Source: Methanobrevibacter sp. (lineage in GTDB: Archaea; Methanobacteriota; Methanobacteria; Methanobacteriales; Methanobacteriaceae). From it: a DNA stretch of 27,231 nucleotides. This document shows positions 1 through 6,635 of this stretch, in pieces. Position 1 is the first letter of the stretch; every line of letters begins with the position of its first letter. The stretch covers positions 1 through 27,231 of the forward strand of contig JAITOM010000292.1 of assembly GCA_031289975.1 (NCBI GenBank), in the 5' to 3' direction. The position numbers and the translations under genes were made by a program. The notes below the pieces were generated by a model, which saw nothing but the letters and a program-made list of their open reading frames with translations, had not been told where the DNA came from and searched no databases.

Positions 1-114
1 ATATTTATATTTTTCTTTTGATTGATTATGTATTTGTGGATTGAAGATTTATTATCAAACTTAATATTTTATTGTGATAAAGTATTATGATTTCATCCGT
101 AACATATTTGACAG

Positions 115-282
115 AAACATGAAAATCTATAATTTTAAATATTGATTTATAAAAATCTATAATTTTAAATTTTAAATAATATAAATTTATTTTAATTAAT
201 ATAACTAATTTTAAATAAACATTTTTTAATAATATTTATTTTTAAAAAATTATTTATTAAGAACTTTATCAAAACTACTATA
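115..282 (+). mobile_element. Truncated MITE-like element, family I
   Basis: This AT-rich non-coding stretch matches the elements at 2649-2855 and 6305-6534 along its body and right end. The right end reads TTAAGAACTTTATCAAAACT and then ACTATA, the family I terminus. The left terminus is missing; instead a block reading AATCTATAATTTTAAAT occurs twice in tandem at the left side. It has no coding capacity and is read as a decayed copy of a miniature inverted-repeat element. Confidence 0.55.
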
Positions 283-341
283 AATAGTTTATTTTATTTA
301 TTTTTTAAAAATAACAATTTTAATTTTAAAAAAAAAATTAA

Positions 342-510
342 TGTATTTTATTATTCAACAAATTTTTTGCAAATTATTTTTTTAAATATTAATATTAATC
401 TTTTAAATTCAATTTAAAGAAATAAAAATAATTTTTGATTACAAATATTTAATTGAATTTTGTAAAATTAATATAGAAATAAAAAGAAAATAATTTCACA
501 AAACACTAAT
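342..510 (-). mobile_element. Relic MITE-like element, family IV, abutting the cstA ribosome binding site
   Basis: The reverse complement of this stretch parallels the complete element at 23757-23976: it shares the GTGTTTTG end, a TTTTATTTCT block, AATTCAATTAAATATTTG, a TTTTTATTTCTTTAAATT block and the AATTTGCAAAAAATTT stretch. The gene-proximal end, CACAAAACACTAAT at 497-510, is the family IV inverted repeat without a perfect TATA tip. It ends only a few bases before the Shine-Dalgarno of cstA, so the cstA leader and perhaps its promoter lie in element-derived DNA. Confidence 0.5.
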
Positions 511-527
511 TAGAGAGGTAATATTAA

Positions 528-2363
528 ATGTTTTTAGATTCAATGAATTCAATGACATTATTATTTGTAGCTTTATGTATCTTTGCAATTGCTTATAGAT
601 TCTATGGAATGTTTATAGGTAAGTATGTTTTAAAGCTTGATGATAATCGTGAAACTCCAGCCATAAAATATGAAAATGATATGGATTATGTTCCAACCAA
701 TAGAAATCTTCTTTTTGGTCATCATTTTGCAGCTATTTCCGCGGCGGGTCCTTTACTTGGTCCTGTTCTTGCAGCACAATTTGGATTTCTTCCTGGTGCT
801 TTATGGATAATTATAGGTTGTGTACTTGGTGGTGGAGTTCATGACATGATTACTTTATTAGCTTCAATTCATCATAAAGGTGAAAGTATTGCAAAAATAG
901 CTATTAAAGAAATTAATCCAAGAGCTGGAGGAGTAACCACCATTGCAATATTATTTATTTTAGTTTTAACCTTAGCTGGACTATGTTTAGCTTGTGTATC
1001 CTCCCTAAACCATGCCCCCTTCTCTCTCTACACTGTTTTAATAACCATGCCAGTAGCTATTTTAATGGGGTTGATTATTAAAAAAAGAGGAAATATTGTT
1101 TTAAGTAGTATTGTAGGAATTTCATTATTATTTATAGGAATTGTATTAGGAAATCATGTATTGGAAATTGATTTACTTAGAAACTTCCTAAATTGGGATG
1201 CTGGAACTGTTACAATAGCTATTATGATTTATGGATTTATTGCATCTGTTTTACCAGTTTGGTTACTTTTAGTTCCTCGTGACTATCTTTCAACTTATTT
1301 AAAAATTGGTACAATAGCTTTACTTGCTATAGGAATTATATTTGTTCATCCTGATTTATTGATGCCCGCAGTTACTCCATTTATTAAAGGTGGAGGACCT
1401 GTTATTTCAGGTTCAGTTATACCGTTTATTTTTATAACAATAGCTTGTGGGGCAATATCTGGATTTCATTCAATAGTTGCATCAGGAACAACATCTAAAA
1501 TGTTAAAAAAAGAAACTGATGTTGTTTTTGTAGGTTATGGGGCCATGATTGTGGAAGGGTTTGTTGCTATCATGGCATTAATAGCTGCAACCACACTTAT
1601 GCCTGGAGATTATTTCGCGATAAACACCCCTATAAATTTATATCCTGATTTCATTGCTGCAAATCCTACACTCGCACCTGTTGACTTAGAATATTTTACT
1701 AACATTATTGGTATAAATCTTCAAGGTAGAACTGGTGGGGCTGTTTCATTAGCTGTTGGTATGGCTCATATATTTAATAAACTTCCTTTCATGGATCAAT
1801 TAATACAATATTGGTACAATTTTGCAATTATGTTTGAAGCCGTTTTTATTCTTTCAGCTGTTGATGCTGGAACAAGAGTCGGAAGATTCTTTTTAGATGA
1901 AATATTTGGTTACACTTCCAATAAATTTAAAAGCGGTAAGTGGATTCCTGGTATAATTATTACAAGTGGGATATTTACATTAAGTTGGGGTTACTTAGCA
2001 TACACAGGAAACATAAGCAGTATATGGCCATTATTTGGAATTTGTAATCAATTATTAGCTGGATGTGGATTAATTATTGGAACTACAATGTTATTTAGGT
2101 TAAACAAAGGAAAATATGTCTTATTGACAGCTATCCCAGGAGTATTTATAAGTTCAATGACATTTTGGGCAGGATACGAACAAGTGATAATGTCTTATCT
2201 TCCTGAAGGAAATTATTTACTCGCTACTTTAACAATAATTGCAATGTTGTTAATGATATTTGTATTCATTGAAGCTTTTAGAAAATGGATAAGATATATT
2301 AAAACTAAAAATATTAAAATTGATGAGTATGGAGAAGAAGTAAAAGAAATTGTAATGGAGTAA
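528..2363 (+). CDS. cstA: CstA-family carbon starvation / pyruvate (peptide) transporter
   Basis: This is a 611-residue polytopic membrane protein of the CstA family. Members in Escherichia coli act as proton-coupled pyruvate or peptide importers induced by carbon limitation. The N-terminal part has the family features: a first membrane helix followed by YRFYG, the PTNRNLLFGHHFAAISAAGPLLGP block near residues 56-80, and the GGGVHDM segment near 101-107. A run of hydrophobic helices continues to about residue 590, and the C-terminal tail is short and charged. The length is somewhat below that of the roughly 700-residue E. coli protein. The ATG at 528 follows a GAGAGGT ribosome binding site about ten bases upstream. 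The gene stands alone, with a decayed element ending just before its ribosome binding site and an ISM1-like miniature element starting at its stop codon. Family assignment is firm; the substrate in a methanogen (pyruvate, amino acids or peptides) is inferred. Confidence 0.93.
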   Translation: MFLDSMNSMTLLFVALCIFAIAYRFYGMFIGKYVLKLDDNRETPAIKYENDMDYVPTNRNLLFGHHFAAISAAGPLLGPVLAAQFGFLPGALWIIIGCVLGGGVHDMITLLASIHHKGESIAKIAIKEINPRAGGVTTIAILFILVLTLAGLCLACVSSLNHAPFSLYTVLITMPVAILMGLIIKKRGNIVLSSIVGISLLFIGIVLGNHVLEIDLLRNFLNWDAGTVTIAIMIYGFIASVLPVWLLLVPRDYLSTYLKIGTIALLAIGIIFVHPDLLMPAVTPFIKGGGPVISGSVIPFIFITIACGAISGFHSIVASGTTSKMLKKETDVVFVGYGAMIVEGFVAIMALIAATTLMPGDYFAINTPINLYPDFIAANPTLAPVDLEYFTNIIGINLQGRTGGAVSLAVGMAHIFNKLPFMDQLIQYWYNFAIMFEAVFILSAVDAGTRVGRFFLDEIFGYTSNKFKSGKWIPGIIITSGIFTLSWGYLAYTGNISSIWPLFGICNQLLAGCGLIIGTTMLFRLNKGKYVLLTAIPGVFISSMTFWAGYEQVIMSYLPEGNYLLATLTIIAMLLMIFVFIEAFRKWIRYIKTKNIKIDEYGEEVKEIVME

Positions 2364-2370
2364 TATTTAA
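2363..2370. repeat. Target site duplication, left copy
   Basis: ATATTTAA, repeated exactly at 2515-2522 on the other side of the 144-bp element. The perfect identity suggests a fairly recent insertion. Confidence 0.75.
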
Positions 2371-2514
2371 GGCAGTGTAAAATTAGCATGGATTTTTACA
2401 ATTGAAAAATTAAGAAAATTGGCTAAAAATTTGATAACATGTATATGGTCTAAATTTTTTCTGCCTAAAAACCAAAATTTGGATTTTAAATTTCCATCCT
2501 CTTTTTACAGTGCC
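2371..2514. mobile_element. ISM1-like miniature element with 8-bp target duplication
   Basis: A 144-bp non-coding element. The left end reads GGCAGTGTAAAATTAGCATG. The right end, reversed and complemented, reads GGCACTGTAAAAAGAGGATG. About 22 of the outer 29 positions match between the ends. ATATTTAA flanks it perfectly on both sides (2363-2370 and 2515-2522), an 8-bp target duplication. The first duplicated base is the last base of the cstA stop codon. ISM1 of Methanobrevibacter smithii is known for inverted repeats of about 29 bp and 8-bp duplications, so a non-autonomous ISM1-group element is the likely reading. There is no transposase inside. Confidence 0.8.
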
Positions 2515-2522
2515 ATATTTAA
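2515..2522. repeat. Target site duplication, right copy
   Basis: ATATTTAA, the partner of 2363-2370. It lies directly after the GTGCC tip of the element. Confidence 0.75.
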
Positions 2523-2648
2523 AAATGAAAAGATAAAAATTATTATTTAAAAAATTAATTTAATATTAATTTGAAATTTTTAAAAACAAGATATTTAAAA
2601 ATAAATGATTAAGACTCATGTACACGACAATATTACAAAATTTTTAAT

Positions 2649-2855
2649 TATAGTCATTTTGGAAAAGTTCTTAAATTTTGGATGATAATTTTTTTTATCA
2701 AATTATTTAATTTCAAATATTAATTTATAAAAATCTATAATTTTAAATAATATAAACTTATTTTAATTAATATAACTAATTTTAAATTAATATTTTTTAA
2801 TAATATTTATTTTTAAAAAAATTTATTTATTAAGAACTTTATCAAAACCATAATA
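2649..2855 (+). mobile_element. MITE-like element, family I
   Basis: A 207-bp AT-rich element without coding capacity. The left end reads TATAGTCATTTTGGAAAAGT followed by TCTTAA. The right end, reversed and complemented, reads approximately TATTATGGTTTTGATAAAGT followed by TCTTAA, so the ends form imperfect inverted repeats of about 26 bp. The interior is shared with the copies at 115-282, 6305-6534 and, in inverted orientation, 9525-9695, 21152-21364 and 23439-23590. The stretch just before it (2523-2640) resembles the right half of family III but has a disrupted end. Confidence 0.65.
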
Positions 2856-2931
2856 TTTTAAAAAAAGTAGAATGCTTTTTAGAAAACTTGTTTTTTTTTA
2901 TTTATTTCATTTAATAGCTTATTAGAATCAA

Positions 2932-3027
2932 CTACCATCGTTTAGTAGCTCTTCCTCTTTTACTTCCAGGTTTCCTATAGTGGGATTTCTGTCTGGTTCT
3001 TTTATTTGTTCCTTTAACTTTTGACAT
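2932..3027 (-). CDS. 31-residue highly basic microprotein
   Basis: A short open reading frame runs ATG (3027) to TAG (2932). It encodes 31 residues starting MSKVKGTNKRTRQK and ending GSKRGRATKRW. Seven lysines and six arginines make over 40 percent of the chain basic, and there are no acidic residues. The start codon is preceded at seven bases by AGAGGTGAA, close to the ideal archaeal Shine-Dalgarno and one of the strongest in the window. Codons look gene-like in a neighbourhood of near-random AT sequence. The composition resembles very small ribosomal or rRNA-binding proteins, but I do not recognise the family; it is not L41e or S30e by eye. It stands alone between transposable element debris. 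I am fairly sure it is translated; its function is unknown. Confidence 0.7.
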   Translation of the reverse strand: MSKVKGTNKRTRQKSHYRKPGSKRGRATKRW

Positions 3028-3080
3028 TTAATTCACCTCTAATAATTTTAATGAAATTGGGTAACAATTATTTTTCATGC

Positions 3081-3358
3081 TATATATGAAATAATGTTTT
3101 TAAGTAATGTAATTTTTTAAATTGTAATATTAAATTTTTAATTAAAAGAATTATAATTATTATTTTTAAACATACAAATAAATTCTCCTAAGTTGAAAAT
3201 AAATTTTCAACAATAAAAAAAAATAAAAATTATTATTTAAAAAATTAAGTTAAAATAAAAATTATTATTTAAAAAATTAAGTTAATATTAATTGAAATTT
3301 TTAAAAATAATATATTTAAAAATAAATGATTAATTACAAACATTTTTACATCACTATA
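3081..3358 (+). mobile_element. MITE-like element, family III (hairpin-poor copy)
   Basis: The left end TATATATGAAATAATGTTTT matches the left ends at 9724 and 18479. The right end, ATTACAAACATTTTTACATC then ACTATA, matches the right ends at 10066 and 18845. The hairpin array present in those copies is absent here. Instead, a module at about 3180-3217 carries the perfect hairpin TTGAAAATAAATTTTCAA (8-bp arms), also found near 6190-6233. A unit of about 31 bases, AAATAAAAATTATTATTTAA and following, is tandemly duplicated at 3222-3282. Confidence 0.6.
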
Positions 3359-3778
3359 TATTAAAATTTTTTATAGATTAAATTCTTTAAATAGATTTAA
3401 TAATAAATAGTATAATATATTTTTAATATTATATAAACATTTTTCTAAACTTTAAAAAATTAGATGTCATGAAAAATTCAACTGATAGAAATATAATACT
3501 TTACTTAATATTATAATATTTAGTTTTTAAAGCAATTCAAAAACTTTATAATCAATGCAATAATAAAAAAAGACTTTTACTTATTACCCTACACTTATTA
3601 ATTAATGAAATATTTAAACAAATTCATGAAAAAGAATATTATTTACCCTACTATGATATGAATGTTTCTCTAATTGCTTTAGCATTTAAATAGACCAATT
3701 AAAAATGGAATAATAACATGAAGTGCGATAGAAATACTAAACCTTAAAAAATAACAATCCCAACCATCAAAAATATCA
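3359..3778. other. Intergenic stretch without a recognised gene
   Basis: This stretch is very AT-rich. An open frame on the plus strand, about 3523-3693, would read through residues such as HEKEYYLPYYDMN to a TAG, but it has no credible start or ribosome binding site and matches nothing I know. It may be a decayed gene fragment or chance. The last bases hold the 3' flank of ilvD. Confidence 0.4.
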
Positions 3779-5434
3779 TTATTTTAAAATGGCTCCTTTA
3801 TCAGCAGAACTAACTAATTTTTGATAAACATTTAACCATCCACTTAATTCTTTTTTAGGATGATTAAGTTTTGAAACTCTATTTTTAATTTCCACATCAT
3901 CGAGTTCAAGTTCTAATTTTCTATTTTTGATATCTATTTCTATTAAATCTCCATTTTCAATTATTGAAATTAAACCATTTTCAATTGCTTCAGGAGATAT
4001 ATGACCTATACATGGTCCTCTTGTTCCTCCTGAGAATCTACCATCAGTAATAAGAGCTACTTTTTTAATGGACATTCCTGCAAGGGCAGATGTTGGATTA
4101 AGCATTTCTCTCATCCCTGGACCACCTTTAGGTCCTTCATATCTAATAACAAGAATATCTCCCTCTTCAATCCATCCATTTAAAATTGATTCAACAACTT
4201 CTTCTTCACTATTAAATACTTTGGCATGCCCTTTATGATATAACATGTCTTCATCTACTGCAGCTTGTTTAACAACTGAACCATTTGGAGATAAATTTCC
4301 CTTTAAAATAGCTATTCCACCTTCATTATGAACAGGATTATCAATAGAACGAATAATTTTTCTATCAATGTCTTGAACATTTTTTAGGTTTTCTTCTATT
4401 GTTTTACCATTAACTGTGATTAAATTAGTATATAATTTAGATTCAATTGTTTTTAAAACTCCTGGAATGCCTCCAGCATTGTGTAAATCCAATATAGTAT
4501 CATTTCCAGCAGGGCTAATAGAACATATATGTGGAACTTCTCTACTTATTTTATCAAAAAGATCTAAATCAACTTCAAGATCATTAGTTTTTATTTCATT
4601 GGCAATAGCTGGAATATGAAGTGTTGTATTAGTTGATCCACCTAAAGCCATATCAATAGCAATACAATTATTAAATGCTTTATCTGTTAATATATCGCTT
4701 AAGAGAATCTGCTTTTCTACTAAATCCATAATTGTTTTTCCAGTTTCAATAGCTATTTCAACTTTCTTTTTATCTGTTGCAAGTGTTGTTCCGCAATAAG
4801 GTAAACTAATTCCCATTGCTTCAGTTAAACAAGCCATTGTGTTTGCAGTGAAAAGACCTGAACAAGAACCTTCTCCTGGACAAGCACATTTTTCTAATTC
4901 ATATAACTCTTTTTCACTTATTAACCCTGAAGAGTAAGATCCAACTGCTTCATAAACACTTATTAAATCTACTTTTTCGCCTTTATAAATTCCTGGAACC
5001 ATTGCTCCACCAGTCACAACAATTGTTGGAATATTTAAGCGAGCAGCACCCATTAACATTCCTGGAACAACCTTATCACAACTTGGAATAAGAACTAATC
5101 CATCGAAACTATGACCTTTAGCAACACTTTCTACTGTAGCTGCTATAATCTCTCTTGAAGGAAGAGAATATTTCATTCCTTCATGATTCATAGCTATTCC
5201 ATCACAAATTGCCATTGTATTGAATTCAAAAGGATACCCATTTTTTTCTCTTACCCCTTCTTTTACAGCATCAGCTATTTTCCTAAGATGAATATGACCA
5301 GGTACAATATCTGTAAAACTATTGGCTATTCCTATGAAAGGTTTTTTAAAATCATCATCTTTAAGACCACATGCTCTAAGTAAAGATCTATGTGGGGCTC
5401 TTTTAACTCCTTTTTTTATATTATCACTTTTCAT
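3779..5434 (-). CDS. ilvD: Dihydroxy-acid dehydratase
   Basis: This 551-residue enzyme of the IlvD/Edd family dehydrates 2,3-dihydroxy-isovalerate and 2,3-dihydroxy-3-methylvalerate to the 2-oxo acids, a late step of valine, leucine and isoleucine synthesis, using an Fe-S cluster and Mg2+ in the cytoplasm. Family motifs are intact: CDGIAMNHEGM from residue 77, PSCDK at 117-121, CPGEGSCSG at 185-193, and near the C-terminus TDGRFSGGTRGPCIGHISPEA-type sequence. The three cysteines expected to bind the cluster (about 77, 119 and 191) are present. Length is normal for archaeal members. The ATG at 5434 has a GGTGG ribosome binding site about eight bases upstream. It is not next to other branched-chain genes here and seems monocistronic. 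Confidence 0.96.
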   Translation of the reverse strand: MKSDNIKKGVKRAPHRSLLRACGLKDDDFKKPFIGIANSFTDIVPGHIHLRKIADAVKEGVREKNGYPFEFNTMAICDGIAMNHEGMKYSLPSREIIAATVESVAKGHSFDGLVLIPSCDKVVPGMLMGAARLNIPTIVVTGGAMVPGIYKGEKVDLISVYEAVGSYSSGLISEKELYELEKCACPGEGSCSGLFTANTMACLTEAMGISLPYCGTTLATDKKKVEIAIETGKTIMDLVEKQILLSDILTDKAFNNCIAIDMALGGSTNTTLHIPAIANEIKTNDLEVDLDLFDKISREVPHICSISPAGNDTILDLHNAGGIPGVLKTIESKLYTNLITVNGKTIEENLKNVQDIDRKIIRSIDNPVHNEGGIAILKGNLSPNGSVVKQAAVDEDMLYHKGHAKVFNSEEEVVESILNGWIEEGDILVIRYEGPKGGPGMREMLNPTSALAGMSIKKVALITDGRFSGGTRGPCIGHISPEAIENGLISIIENGDLIEIDIKNRKLELELDDVEIKNRVSKLNHPKKELSGWLNVYQKLVSSADKGAILK

Positions 5435-5464
5435 TTAATTTCCACCAGATTATTAATTTATTTA

Positions 5465-6081
5465 TTATTTTATTATGGTTTTTATTGCTAAACCTGTAAA
5501 ATTAGTGAAAAATCCATCCATTCCCATATTTTTAGCTTTATTAAATTCATCAACCGCGTTTAATGTGTATAAATGCGGTAGTTTTCCATTGAGTTTAATT
5601 TTTTTCAGTATCTCCAAATTTAATAATATTTTATCAAAACATATCATATCAATGTTATTACTGAAAAGCAAGCCATACTGGATGTTATTTATCAAAGAGA
5701 TCAAAACATATCATATCAATGTTATTACTTGAAAGATGGTTTTCAATAGCAGATATTTTTCAGCGAAAAACATTGAAACTAAAATTGGTTGTTTTTTTAA
5801 CAGCTAATTCGATTGCATCATATTCAAACTATTGAATTATTATTCGATTTCTTTTAATCACTTCCTTTAATGTATGGATTGATTACCATTTTCGGCGTAT
5901 AATTTCAAAATTTCCTCATCACTCATATCAGAATAATTCTTTTTACTTCCTGCAATCCTTTCACCAGATTCTGATTCTATAAGAAGAGGTTTTTAAAATC
6001 TTTAAAATAATTAAAAGATACACAAACAATAAAAATTAGAGAAATTATTAATAATAATAGAATAGTTTTTTTAATTCTCAT
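5465..6081 (-). pseudogene. Decayed glycerophosphodiester phosphodiesterase-like gene
   Basis: A broken minus-strand gene. It opens with ATG at 6081 and a hydrophobic N-terminus (MRIKKTILLLLIISLIFIV), typical of a membrane anchor or signal. The frame then shifts; readable blocks include ESGERIAGSKKNYSDMSDEE, a TLKEVIKRN segment and AIELAVKKTTNFSFNVF, each in a different frame or separated by stops. The C-terminal part (5465-5704) reads LPHLYTLNAVDEFNKAKNMG followed by MDGFFTN, like the end of GDPD-family enzymes, which usually close with a (V/I)YTVN...GVDGIFTN pattern. The catalytic HRG region is not visible, so part of the gene is deleted. A 30-bp direct repeat (5633-5662 and 5700-5729) disrupts the frame. 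Family identity is an inference from the C-terminal pattern. Confidence 0.6.
5633..5729. repeat. 30-bp direct repeat inside the pseudogene
   Basis: ATCAAAACATATCATATCAA followed by TGTTATTACT occurs at 5633-5662 and again at 5700-5729. The copies are 67 bases apart, so the duplication is not a multiple of three and shifts the reading frame. Confidence 0.85.
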
Positions 6082-6119
6082 ATAAGCACTTATAATACCA
6101 TTAAGACACGATCATTAAG

Positions 6120-6290
6120 CTAAAAATAGAAAAAAATAAAGATTATTATTTAAAAATTAATTTAATATTAATTTAAAATTTTTAAAAACTGAGCATACAT
6201 TCTCCTAAGTCGAAAATAAATTTTCAACAATAAGATATTTAAAAATAAATGATTAATCACAAACATTTTTCACCACTATAGTCTATTAAT
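6120..6290 (+). mobile_element. Family III right-half relic
   Basis: This matches the right half of family III: a TATTATTTAAAAATTAATTT block, then AGATATTTAAAAATAAATGA, then CAAACATTTTTCACCACTAT at the end. An inserted module at about 6190-6233 carries the hairpin-forming CGAAAATAAATTTTCA, also present at 3180-3217. The left end is missing. Confidence 0.5.
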
Positions 6291-6304
6291 TTATAAAAAT
6301 AAAT

Positions 6305-6534
6305 TATAGTCATTATGAAAAAGTCCTTAAATTTTGAATGATAATTTTTTTATTAAATTATTTATTTATTAAATTATTTAATTTTAAGTATCAGTTTATA
6401 AAAATCTATAATTTTAAATTATATAATAATGAATTATATTTTAATTAATATAAATAATTTTAAATTAATATCTTTTAATAATATTCATTTTAAAAAAAAA
6501 AATTATTTATTAAGAACTTTATCAAAACTACTAC
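6305..6534 (+). mobile_element. MITE-like element, family I
   Basis: A 230-bp non-coding element. The left end reads TATAGTCATTATGAAAAAGT then CCTTAA. The right end, complemented, reads TGTAGTAGTTTTGATAAAGT then TCTTAA. The interior matches the element at 2649-2855. A further family III right end follows directly at about 6540-6606 (ATTACAAACATTTTTTTACA then CCACTATA), so two elements abut upstream of the helicase terminator region. Confidence 0.65.
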
Positions 6535-6635
6535 AATGAAATTCTTAAAAATAAGATATTTAAAAATAAATGATTAATTACAAACATTTTTTTACACCAC
6601 TATATTTTCAAAAATTATTTTAATAAAAACTATGA

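Noticed and set aside
3523..3693. Plus-strand open frame reading HEKEYYLPYYDMN
   Set aside because: No start codon or ribosome binding site at a sensible place and no recognisable family; kept only as a remark on the intergenic stretch.
5475..5732. Plus-strand 85-codon frame across the GDPD-like pseudogene
   Set aside because: It is antisense to the recognisable minus-strand GDPD-like C-terminus and has no ribosome binding site.
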